Below are positions 7,561-15,000 of a stretch of DNA of 15,000 bases, one piece after another. The first letter of the stretch is position 1. Each line of letters starts with the position of its first letter. A model generated the notes under the pieces. That model did no database searches and was not told the DNA's origin. It saw only the letters and a program-made list of their open reading frames with translations. The DNA comes from Actinidia chinensis (taxonomy: Eukaryota > Streptophyta > Magnoliopsida > Ericales > Actinidiaceae), in NCBI GenBank assembly GCA_009663005.1, contig VIGQ01000497.1, positions 1 through 15,000 on the forward strand. Direction: 5' to 3'. The position numbers and the translations under genes are program-made.

Positions 7561-10500
7561 GTATTTTAATTACATACGAATAAAGTCCACCACAAGAAGG
7601 CTGGGGAGATGAACCAAAGAGCTTTATTAACCCCTATATAACAAAGACATTTCTCCATGCCGACTTATATGCAAAAACAATATTCCCAGTGAGTCTGAAC
7701 TCGGTATACGTATAACAGGGATGCACCTTACCTGAGCTCGGAATAACCTTTGACTATTTGCGGCCCGCGACAACAGTCCCGCCACAGCGCGGTTTACACC
7801 CAAGATTGGGGAACCTCGACGGACGACACACAAAATAGTGATGCTTCAGACATTGACCCAATTCTTATCCCCCCAAATCCGGACGTGAAAATTCACGGTA
7901 GCAGGGAGGAACAACAACCCCTCCAAGTGAAGATTATGTGAACTGCCCGGTAGCCAAGTCACCCGTTGGCGCGTCAAACACGCGCCACACTAAACATATC
8001 AGCGAAGCCACCTGTAGAAGTGAGGTTCCTTCGCTTCTTCTTTTCTTCTTCTTCTTGGACTCCCAGAGCCTCCTCTTTCGCTGTTCTCTGGGAAATCATA
8101 GTTACTGAGTTAACTTCATGTCATCTAACTTGACCGTCGGAGAGTCGGTTTTCGGAAACAGCTCCGTCAGCCGACTTACTTGTCATGTGTAAGTTATTAA
8201 AGGGTAATCCTCAGCTTGGTGCCCCCTACAGAAGCCAAAAGGAAGGACATCGCGCTGTGTCTGTTTTCGATGTCCGCATTATAAACTCAACCCCCACAAT
8301 TACATTCCCCAAAATAGCATAACTACAGCATGAACCATTTCACAAATATATACAGTATATGCATGTTTCCATTTCAAAACTTTAATGAAAAATCTACTCC
8401 ATTTGGGTTGAATTTTTAAACAAAATGCTACATACCCGCCTTTCTTTCGTCTACAATCTTCGTGGCCCGGTACCATATGGGTTCAAACTGTAGGACTCAC
8501 GTGAAAAGGGTGTGCTTGGATTTGTTGTATGAAAGGGGTGTCATCAGTTAGTGAGTTGTGAAAAAAAATATTTGTATGTTTGTATATTGTTTTTTTTCAG
8601 TGAAAATAATTTTTTACGTATTTCAAATTTTCAATAAATCTTTTTAATGTTTTCCAAAAAAAATGTGACATTTTCAATAAATTTTCCTAAAAGAGTTTCA
8701 AGAACGGTAAATCAAACAAGGTTATGAAAATCTTTCATGCAAAATTGATTCTGAAAAAGCCGAACAAGAGAATATAAAAACGTGAAAAAATATAAACCCC
8801 AGGCCATGAGCGGAGTAGTTTAGTTCAGGATGCTCATTGCAAACATTGGTTTGGAGTAGACTCCCAGTCCTGCAATCAATTCTATGTAGATGAGTTCCAC
8901 AATTGCCCTTTGCCCTTTGCTTTAAATGGATTGGTCTTGGATTAGTCGGTCTAGTAATTCTAGGAAATTGATAACAACCCAAACACCCATTCAAGAATAT
9001 TAACATACCCTATGCATATAATCCATTTAAGAATTTTCATATTTTCTTATGGAATTACAGGTAGCTCAAGTTTGGTTAAACCTTGCCATATCTTCTCTCA
9101 ATTGGCGATGCTTTCTGGAATATAATATTTCAAGTATTCTATGGGCTTCTTGGTTAGATGGACAGCTTATTCATCAGTGTTCTTTACATCGAGTACCGAA
9201 CTAGGAAAGAGAAGAGAATGTTAGCTTCAAGAACCATGTCATACAGGTTGTCTCTCTCTCCTCCAAACTTAAAAAAATCTCACCAAGAAAAATGTAAAAA
9301 TTTAGTGTTTTGATTGCGAAATTTTTACTTTTTTAGCTTACATTTTCACAATTTATTTAAAATATATTTTAATGTTGTGAGATTGCAGTGGTTTTGAAGT
9401 GCTTGAGGGTGGGTTGATTGGGTCCGTATTGCGGAAAAGCAGCATGGTCTAGCCTTCAACTGTTACTGTCTTCTGTTTGGATCTGTGATACAAACTTATT
9501 GCTTGTGCAAGTAAAATCTTCATTTTTCTTTTTGGGTATTGAAATGCGGAAATATTTTTATTTTTTCAGAATCAATTTGGTAAAGGAACCAGCTTCTCTT
9601 AGCTTCTGCTGCAAAACTATTCTGAAAAGGACCTAGTTTCTCCGCCCCCCTTATCTGCAGAAGTGCAGTTCAAACATTTTGGTTCCTATTTTGGATACAT
9701 TTTGATAATCCAAATCGTCATATTGTAGAGACCTCATATAAGAGTTTAATACTGTAAAAAATCACGTAATCAGATACAAATCAATAGTCGCATTATCAAT
9801 TTATATGAAGATCAATATAGTAATCTGTGTGGAAATGGACATTTGTTAAGTGAATAAACAGTTAATGAACATATATTGATTTGTATCCGATCAAAATATA
9901 TTTAGGTATTAAATCTTTATGACGGGTCTAGGATATGAATGATGTTGAATCTCAAATACTGAACTGCAGTACTGCACCTTTGTAGCCGAAAATGAAAATG
10001 GCTGCAAAAAGCTGCTGTCATTGTAAGAAAACTAAAAAAAGAGAAGCTTATTAATGATGTGGGTTTCGTTGACGTTTGTTTGGATTTAACAGCTAACATT
10101 TACTACATTAAATGCCCATTTGGACAACGAGGGACATGGACATACATATTTGGGGTTGCTGTGAAAACAACTGTGTTCATACCTCTTTCACAAACTACCG
10201 GATTGGTTTCATTTATTCGGGCTTGGGATGACCACTTACCACTGACTGGTGACTGACCATAGCAGCTCAGTCCATGGTCAGGTATATACATTACTATGTG
10301 ACATACATAGAAAGTGTTTGTATGGCTCTTTTTGCAATAGTTTGCAAGATTTATAATAGTTTCTGCTTTTTGCATACGCACCAAAAATCCAAAAAATCAC
10401 TTTTTTTTTTTTTCATTTTGTTAAATTAATTTGGCCAGTATAGCTTGCTATGATAAGATCTTTGAAACAATTTCAAAGAAGAAAACAAAAGATTGAGAAG

Positions 10501-13500
10501 CTCAACAAACACGTTAATAACAAAATTTATTTTGATGTTTTCAACATCTAGTTTAGGCATATTTTTTACAAGTTCTGTATAAACAAATACTTACATACAC
10601 AAATATAGTTTATGACAAGCGTAAGGTGTTTACCCTCTCCTTTTACCATTACAATCCCTTTATTTTAGTTTCGCAAACTTTTGTTTAATTCCTAATTATC
10701 TCTAGAAGTGGAAGAACGAAGTACCAAGTGTATGAATGCATGGAACATAACAATTGGTAATTAACAAAATATGTAAGTTTACATAATTGGAGTATTATTT
10801 ATTTTTTAACGTGTGGATGGGTGAAATACTCAGGTCCGAAAAACTAGTGCTTTATTTCACTGCGTGCCACCAATTATACTCTATTACTTCGGTGGACATG
10901 CTCGTCACTGTGTAATTTCTGATAACACACACATATAGATATATATTAGATTCTTATATATTAAAAGGACAAGAACTCATTGGTTGTAAAACACCGAATT
11001 TGAAATCGCTCACATTTCTGCTAAAACGTGCTCAACAAAATTAGTTTTTTAAAAGGAACCATGAACATAAAACGGTGGTAAATCAAAAATTAAGCACACA
11101 TCTTGCGCATTTTTTGGCTAGTGTGTGTGTCTATATTATATATATATAACATAGGCCAATAATTATTAAATTTTTCCTTTCTCCAATTACGTTTTTTGTC
11201 TATATTATATATACATTTATATATACTGAAAATAGCCTATCATATGGTATTTATCTTTCCTTTCTCTTGTTTCTACAAGTTCTTCTGTTTGCATCTTTTT
11301 GCTGGACCACCTTGGTGGTTTGAGACCACAGACACAATTATAGAACGACTTTTATTGTTTGCCTCGTAAACAACATTTCCCCTCCATTCCCGCACCACCA
11401 AAACAATAGTGGTCTGAGTCCTGTTATTTCAACTGACACTAGTAAAGAGCATAAACAAATTATGTTCTAAAATTAACCCCAGAGTTGCCATTGATGGTTA
11501 TAGGATAGGTTCAGATTTAGAGGGTCTACTTCTTTTTAAAATTTAGGTTACGAAATCTTGAAAATATACGTTTAAGCTTGGTTTGAAACTTAAAGAGTTT
11601 TAAAAATTGTTGAGGGACATGACTTTTTGATCAAGGCCAACGGATTCTCAACGAGCCTTAAATAGAGCCAAAATCGAGTAGTAACTGAATTTCTAAATAT
11701 TATTGCTTATCGAGCCCAGTAGTACAGTTCAAATTTTGTGTGAAAGCCTAACAAACTAAAAAAATATATTCTTAGTTTGTCTAAGTAAACAAAAAACTAA
11801 TCCCAAACAAGGTTTAATGGGCCGAACGTGAGGCCAAGCCGAGCAGCTTTGTTAATATATCACCCTGACTTAATCGGGCTATCCGCTAGTTGCCCGGTGG
11901 TGGATTGATCCACTCATATTAATCGGTCTTGGGCCAGATACGGAAATATTAAAAAAAAATATGTCTCAAACTTTGAATTGAAAACTAAATTTGCTCCAAC
12001 AATAATCATTTAGATTCTCAAATTGAAATTTCTTTATAAATTCCAAGTAGATCTTATCTGATCAATATAATATTCCTTTATCTATCACCATTTCTTCATA
12101 CAGAGGGTCCCACTTGTTAACAGTGGGCACTTCGTCATTTATCAGTTGGGGTATTTATTAAATCCAAATGCCCATGCTTGCTTTGGAAGTTGCTTTTTTT
12201 CTACAAAAGAAAGTGTTTGGATCATTTCAAATCATTACATGTTTTTTTTTTCAATTGTGGATAATGAAAAAGACTGAGCTTTATTGATATTTTCATAAGA
12301 AGGACTTATGTAAAAGAAATATTCTTGTTCGGATACAACAACAAACAAATTGGATTTTAAGGCTGTATTTGGATCAAGATTTGGTGAGAAAAATAAAAAA
12401 ATAACTGAAAAATGAATTATTAATCCAGTTGGTCTCCATTTAGATCTCTATATTTTTCATTTCCCCTCACTAAATCCCTTTATCGCAATACAACCCAAGG
12501 CAAATCGTTTTTGGGATCTTGTTTTCTATTTTTTTGCTACTAAATTACTGGTTTTCCCCATTAATAATGTCTTTGTACTTTAATTTTTCAGAGTAAATTC
12601 TTTGAAATGAGGGCCATTTTGTCACCTAAGGCCTTGTATCAAATTTTTGGGTGAAAAGTCAAAAAATTGACCACATGAAAGGATTTTACATTTTAGAGTC
12701 ATTCTTAGCTTCCATCTAAGTTCGCATGACCACATTGTGAAATTTTGCAGAGAAATTATGCATGGCATGTGGAAACCCCGAAAATTCAGTCCTATACTTG
12801 AATTTTCACGCTACGTTTTCACGCTAACACTTCCGTCCAGCTTCCCTCCGTCTATTGGGCTTTGGCGACAAAACTCTCAACACTCAAAACGCCCTTCTCC
12901 TCCGCCCAAGAACCGTTTGGCACGACGCCCGCTGTTATCTCATGCTCATCACCAGGTTTACAGTCCAATCTGCTTAATTTTGATCAAGTAGTAAAAGAAT
13001 ACAAAATTCAAGTTATAAATATTGGCTCCCAAGAAAGTTAAAGCCCCTGTTTGGTTGTTAATGTTTTTTTTAGCTTTTTTTTAACTGCTTATTTATTTTT
13101 TATTTTTTTTGTTGGTGAGTGATTTTCTTACGAATCAAAATATTATCATTTTTTTTTTTCTTGATTAGAGGGAAAAAAAATCTAATAATATGAAAAAAAA
13201 CCGTTTTTATCCAAAATTTTTGTATTATTGGACCCCTACTATTTACGAGAATAAACAAAAGTATAAAAATTTTGATCAGACCGTTTAAAAACAGTTCATA
13301 AAAAAGTTCAATAAAGAAGAAAAAATCGAAAAATCAATACAACTAACATCCGAAAAAAAAAGCTTACCCCATATTGGGAATAAATTTCTCAAAATTGACC
13401 AACAAATGGACAGATTAAAGTATTTTAAGCAAGCACTCCCCCTCAAAAAATCGAGACAGATAGAGTATGTTTTAAGATAAACCCAAATAATAATAAATCC

Positions 13501-13863
13501 AAACAAGGATTATTTTTCTTGGTATGAGCATTATTATTTGGGTAATGAATAGAATTGAGATTTGAAACCGTAACTAGGATACTGTTTATTTTATTTTTTT
13601 GCAGTTTATAACATTGGGTTTGCCATGCACACCATTGTACTTTGTGTTGGAGAATGGTGGGATTGGAAATGCACGACACAAAAGAGAATATGCCTGAGGG
13701 CACTAGCTAGGCGCCAGTGGTGATACCGATTGGTATTAGCCATTATTTCCCATTCTTGAGGCCATAACTCTGCGGTTTGGGCGTTCCTGCGTCAGCTTCA
13801 CTGTATCATCATCATGCTATTGCCCTATTGCTCACCCTAACAAAGAAAAGGCCTCTGCCGCAA
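7383..13863 (+). CDS. AUX1/LAX: AUX1/LAX-type auxin influx carrier, seven exons, 3' end outside the window
   Basis: Known role of the family: plasma-membrane proton symporters of the amino acid/auxin permease family that import indole-3-acetic acid and drive polar auxin transport, with about 11 membrane segments. Conserved blocks appear in family order across the exons: FSVRSFLWH, SNQ|VAQV, YGLLG, ISVLYIEYR, NHVIQ|WFEVL, CASNIYYI, IFGACC, HSGPKKLVLYFT, FGGH, EIMHGMWKPRKF, YVFTLTLPS, HQ|FIT, CTPLYFV and LAR-PVVIPI. The exons sum to about 1240 nt, some 413 codons; family members have about 465-490, so only the C-terminal exon is missing. The N-terminus (MLGHKQAAEA…ETEN-GKEE) recalls the AUX1/LAX1 side of the family more than LAX2. 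Frame changes are needed in every exon while exon lengths and splice sites are kept. Exons are 7383-7560, 9061-9246, 9389-9510, 10093-10281, 10811-10911, 12751-12955 and 13605-13863. Confidence 0.85.
7590..8300 (-). mobile_element. GC/CpG-richer insertion in intron 1, probably an antisense LTR fragment
   Basis: Base composition changes sharply from the AT-rich flanks, with many CpGs (GCGGCCCGCGAC, CACAGCGCGG, GGCGCGTC). Read on the minus strand it has LTR-like parts. TGTAGGGGGCACC near 8230 could be a TG-type terminus. A TATA-like TTATATAGGGG lies near 7640, followed closely by AATAAA near 7625. I found no matching CA terminus with a 5-bp duplication, and no primer-binding site or protein domain. 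It could be a solo LTR or a TRIM-type element. The assignment is by appearance only. Confidence 0.4.
8245..8275. repeat. Perfect 8-bp hairpin
   Basis: GGACATCG (8245-8252) pairs with CGATGTCC (8268-8275) around a 15-base loop. It lies at the edge of the LTR-like block. Confidence 0.6.
9061..9246 (+). CDS. AUX1/LAX: AUX1/LAX exon 2 (membrane segments 1-2)
   Basis: It is exactly 186 nt, the length expected for the 62 residues from VAQV to NHVIQ. Across frames it reads VAQV, LAISS-/SFSQL, AMLSGI, FQVFYGLLG, WTAYFISVLYIEYRTR, KEKENVSFKNHVIQ. The acceptor TTACAG and donor CAG|GTTGTC are intact. At least four compensating single-base changes break the frame. Confidence 0.82.
9389..9510 (+). CDS. 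AUX1/LAX: AUX1/LAX exon 3 (WFEVL block, next membrane segment)
   Basis: After the acceptor ATTGCAG it reads WFEVLEG, LIG-PYW-RKAA, GLAFNCTV, LLFGSVIQ, LIACA across frames, ending at GCAA|GTAAAA in the phase used by the family (Ser codon split). Its 122 nt is about 10 nt longer than expected, from several inserted bases. Confidence 0.8.
9511..10092 (+). other. Intron 3 of the AUX1/LAX gene
   Basis: It is 582 nt. From about 9585 onward it belongs to the segment that is also present upstream as copies A and B. It contains an inverted repeat: GATACAAATCAATA (9773-9786) pairs perfectly with TATTGATTTGTATC (9874-9887). The arms are retained nearly intact in copy A (3396-3409 and about 3500-3512) and are more eroded in copy B. 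Confidence 0.65.
9585..10730 (+). repeat. Duplicated AUX1/LAX segment, copy C (the in-gene copy)
   Basis: This is the full-length unit of about 1.15 kb: the end of intron 3, exon 4 and most of intron 4. Its left border (AAAGGAACCAGCTTCTC) and right border (GAACGAAGTACCAAG) share a short G-x-A-C-C-A-G-like string. That is what would be expected if unit ends were joined at microhomology to give the A/B junction near 4341. Confidence 0.8.
10093..10281 (+). CDS. AUX1/LAX: AUX1/LAX exon 4
   Basis: It reads NIYYI, NAHLDN, TWTYIFG, TTVFIP-like, SFTNYRI, GLGMTT, and HGQ at the donor CAG|GTATAT across frames. Its 189 nt is close to the 185 expected. The acceptor AACAG is followed by an extra C. Like copy B it has D-N instead of D-K before the T-W-T-Y-I-F block and RIG instead of RIW. 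Confidence 0.82.
10282..10810 (+). other. Intron 4 of the AUX1/LAX gene
   Basis: It is 529 nt and AT-rich, with a T-run at 10401-10413. Up to about 10730 it is shared with copy A, and the first part also with copy B. The rest up to exon 5 is unique in the window. Confidence 0.6.
10811..10911 (+). CDS. AUX1/LAX: AUX1/LAX exon 5
   Basis: It reads V-D-G-V-K-Y, SGPKKLVLYFT, ATN, LLY, FGGHA-VT across frames and ends with ACT-GT|GTAATT, so the Val codon is split as in the family. Its length of 101 nt is close to the 98 expected. The left border lacks a proper acceptor: the sequence reads TTTTTTAACGTG where AACAG|GTG would be expected. I place the start by the protein match. Confidence 0.75.
10912..12750 (+). 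other. Intron 5 of the AUX1/LAX gene (1.84 kb)
   Basis: The donor is GT|GTAATTTC and the acceptor TTTTGCAG|AGAAATT. It contains AT-microsatellites (10925-10965, 11127-11150), a degenerate duplication of about 68 bp (roughly 11130-11196 against 11197-11265, sharing TCTATATTATATATA and TTTCCTTTCT), a GC-richer patch at 11815-11945 that I do not recognise, and a small MITE at 12361-12496. Confidence 0.6.
12361..12496. mobile_element. Small MITE-like element, GGCTGTATTTGGAT family, copy 2
   Basis: The left end reads GGCTGTATTTGGATCAAGAT followed by TTGGTGAG. The right end, reverse-complemented, reads GGGTTGTATTGCGATAAAGG followed by GATTTAGTGAGG. The ends pair over about 30 bases with gaps. Length, ends and lack of coding match the copy at 2232-2377. 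No clear target duplication was seen. Confidence 0.55.
12751..12955 (+). CDS. AUX1/LAX: AUX1/LAX exon 6
   Basis: The frame opens EIMHGMWKPRKF, then YVFTLTLPS, and after frame changes gives VYWAFGD, LN-x-QNAF, and finally LMLIHQ at the donor CAG|GTTTAC. Its 205 nt compares with 208 expected. The residue H-A/G-M-W-K-P-R/Q-K-F block is highly typical of AUX/LAX proteins. The acceptor GCAG is intact, and phase matches exon 5 (GT|A for Val). Confidence 0.83.
13041..13509. mobile_element. Tourist/PIF-Harbinger-like MITE
   Basis: The left end is AAGCCCCTGTTTGGTTGTTA. The right end, reverse-complemented, begins TCCTTGTTTGGATTT. Both carry the C-C-T-G-T-T-T-G-G-type terminus seen in Tourist-like elements. 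TTA lies directly outside both ends (13038-13040 and 13510-13512), matching the 3-bp TTA/TAA duplication of that superfamily. The interior is AT-rich and non-coding. The inverted repeats are short and imperfect. Confidence 0.5.
13481..13543. repeat. Perfect 14-bp inverted repeat upstream of exon 7
   Basis: ACCCAAATAATAAT (13481-13494) is the exact complement of ATTATTATTTGGGT (13530-13543), with a 35-base loop. It overlaps the right end of the Tourist-like element. Confidence 0.65.
13605..13863 (+). CDS. AUX1/LAX: AUX1/LAX exon 7
   Basis: After TTTTGCAG it reads FIT-LG, CTPLYFV, then across frames E-MHDTK, CLRALAR, PVVIPI, FPFL, SAVWA, VSFTVYII-like and K-ASA-x-Q at the donor CAA|GTATTA. Its 259 nt compares with 258 expected for the exon ending ASARQ. 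The last family exon (NAAEKPP to the C-terminus) was looked for to the right and not found within the window. Confidence 0.82.
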
Positions 13864-13875
13864 GTATTAATTTTA

Positions 13876-13907
13876 CCCCCCACCCCCCCACCCCAACCCC
13901 AAACCCA
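13876..13907 (+). repeat. C-rich tract just inside intron 7
   Basis: Runs of 6, 7, 4, 4 and 3 C are separated by A or AA, 13 bases after the exon 7 donor. The minus strand could form a G-quadruplex. Confidence 0.7.
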
Positions 13908-14591
13908 ATTTAGTTAACACTGCCATTTAGTAATTGTACTGGTCTATCCACTCAGGTTTTAAGTCATGGTATCCGGTTATCGTGATATCGATATGTATTG
14001 CTTATATTAGATTAATTGTTCGGCTGATATTTAAAAAAATATGAATCCGTAGGGCTAAATTCTGATGTGTATAAGCCGATCTATTCCTGGGTTTAAATTT
14101 GTTTTATTAGTAACGGTATTGGTTATCGGTTGATATTCAGACAAGATTGATTGAAATTCAAAAACGGTTTTTTTCGGAGACTGAAAATTCTAATGCTTAT
14201 CGTATTGACCTGATATTTAAATCTTGATTCATTGAGACTTATCTATGAGGCTTCATAGTATCTTCAATGATTGCGTACCATATCACCAATTTGAAAGATA
14301 AGTGAAAAAAATAAAATAGACGGACAAATGTAAAAGTACCCAACACTGTTTTGGTAAAAAAAATGTTGATGAAAACTTCGGGCCTTCAGTTAGGATTACT
14401 TAATTAAATTGGTATCATTTTAAACTATAGGGTTGTGTTTGAAAAACCCTGAAACATAGGTTTGATTTGTTACAAGAGCCAGCCAAAATCTAGGTTATTT
14501 TTGTCATTTTTTTTAAAAATAACTTCAACTTTTTTTTTAAACTCTTATAACTTGAAATACTGGATATCAAAATAGTTTTTTTTTTTCGGTT
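13908..14591. other. Intron 7 or downstream DNA without recognisable gene
   Basis: It is AT-rich. A stretch at about 13965-14285 is rich in variants of CGGTTATCG, GATATCGATATG and GATATTTAAAT, suggesting an old dispersed repeat. No AUX1/LAX last exon was seen on the plus strand. Confidence 0.35.
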
Positions 14592-14834
14592 CTAAATGAA
14601 GTTATAACAAGTAAAATCATGAATTTGAAGATTCTGCTCCTGCTCAAGTGCAACTATAAAAATGTAGTCTTCAAATGGTGGTGATGTTGATAATATTTTT
14701 CGGAATGCCCTTTCATCTCCTCTCGTGTAGGCTGTTTTCATGTATTGTGTGATTGTGTAATTACAATTGACTTTCAAGTCTTCTTTGTTATTATTAAAGA
14801 TCAAGAGGGTACCCCATTTTTGTATGGATTCCAT
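14592..14834 (-). pseudogene. Possible relic of a Copia-type gag (UBN2-like) sequence
   Basis: This 80-codon open frame reads, in part, ESIQ, QYMKTA, RKILSTSPPFEDYIFIVALE and QNLQIHDF. Copia-type gag polypeptides have a comparable order: W-E-x-I/L-Q, then an M-K-T-Y region, then K-I-L-x-x-L-P-x-K-F-D-x-I-V-x-A-I-E-E-x-K-D-L. The match is partial. The zinc knuckle, protease and integrase are absent on both sides, so at most it is a fragment. The call could be chance resemblance. Confidence 0.35.
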
Positions 14835-14879
14835 TTCTCTGTCCCATGGTAGAATGATTGGTATCTATATAGAGAAGAG

Positions 14880-15000
14880 GGGGGTACATTAGGGGTTGCA
14901 CACGGGTCGGGTCGGGTTGGGTTGGGTTTGCGTTAGACCCAGACCGACCGCATCCCGGTTTCTAGAATTTTGGACCCAGAATCGACCCTGCCCGTCCGAA
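14880..15000 (+). mobile_element. GC-rich dispersed repeat terminus, cut by window edge
   Basis: GGGGTTGCACACGGGTCGGG is followed by more (T/C)GGG units and then GACCCAGACCGACC-type sequence, partly complementary to the first half. In plant genomes such CGGGT-rich strings are commonly ends of non-autonomous transposons. The rest lies outside the window, so the class cannot be told. Five GGG runs with 2-base spacers (14904-14926) can form a G-quadruplex. Confidence 0.4.

Larger units (their letters stand above)
7561..9060 (+). other. Intron 1 of the AUX1/LAX gene (1.5 kb)
   Basis: The donor is CAA|GTATTTTAAT and the acceptor GAATTACAG|GTAGCTC. The left half is taken up by a GC-richer inserted block (about 7590-8300). 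The right half is AT-rich, with an unrecognised 94-codon open frame on the minus strand (8722-9006) and a small duplication of TTGCCCTT near 8905-8920. Confidence 0.7.
12956..13604 (+). other. Intron 6 of the AUX1/LAX gene
   Basis: It is 649 nt with intact ends (CAG|GTTTAC and TTTTTTTGCAG). Most of it is a Tourist-like MITE (13041-13509). A perfect 14-bp inverted repeat follows at 13481-13543. Confidence 0.65.

Noticed and set aside
7441..7569. ATG-ATG starting a 42-codon frame as the gene's true start
   Set aside because: It carries the FSVRSFLWH block, but the ATG at 7383 gives the family-like acidic N-terminus. The frame from 7441 ends at a stop inside what should be the intron donor region.
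8722..9006. 94-codon minus-strand open frame in intron 1
   Set aside because: No recognisable domain. It is antisense within an intron and probably chance or part of an old repeat.
10103..10384. 93-codon minus-strand open frame over exon 4
   Set aside because: It is antisense to the AUX1/LAX exon and intron 4 and has no family match.
1..15000. CRISPR array, tRNA or rRNA genes, bacterial operon
   Set aside because: No regularly spaced identical repeats, no tRNA A/B-box with cloverleaf, and no rRNA signatures were seen. The spliced plant genes make a bacterial reading untenable.

Overview
The window looks like nuclear DNA of a flowering plant. It is AT-rich, has spliceosomal GT..AG introns, carries several plant-type miniature transposons, and contains two recognisable plant gene families. 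No bacterial, organellar or viral gene organisation is visible. I cannot name the species.

The main object is an AUX1/LAX-type auxin influx carrier gene on the plus strand. A good TATA box lies at 6109-6115. A leader of about 1.2 kb follows, filled with four decayed copies of a 180-bp pyrimidine-rich repeat. The start codon is at 7383. Seven coding exons can be placed: 7383-7560, 9061-9246, 9389-9510, 10093-10281, 10811-10911, 12751-12955 and 13605-13863. The last exon (the C-terminal membrane segment and tail) is not in the window and should lie to the right. Every exon can be read as AUX1/LAX protein only by changing frame several times, yet exon lengths are close to the family norm and almost all splice sites are intact. 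Many small sequence (indel) errors fit this better than an ancient pseudogene, but the sequence alone does not settle it.

The most unusual structure is upstream of that gene. Two further copies of its fourth coding exon, with flanking intron 3 and intron 4 sequence, sit head-to-tail at about 3310-4341 and 4342-5195. The third, full copy (about 9585-10730) is the one inside the gene. The boundary between the two upstream copies joins the end of the unit to its beginning, as in a tandem array or a linearised circle. The copies differ by substitutions as well as indels.

The left edge (1-414, minus strand) holds the 5' end of a broken leucine-rich-repeat receptor-like kinase gene: signal peptide, LRR N-terminal cap and first repeat. 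It runs off the window. The region 415-3300 has no recognisable gene, only short repeats, a hairpin and a small MITE (2232-2377). A second member of that MITE family lies in intron 5 (12361-12496). Another MITE, with a run of 19 G, lies just upstream of the promoter (5724-5941). A Tourist-like element lies in intron 6 (13041-13509). A GC- and CpG-richer, LTR-like block occupies much of intron 1 (about 7590-8300). The right end (13864-15000) is non-coding repeat-type DNA with a possible Copia gag relic on the minus strand (14592-14834) and the start of a G-rich repeat (14880-15000).
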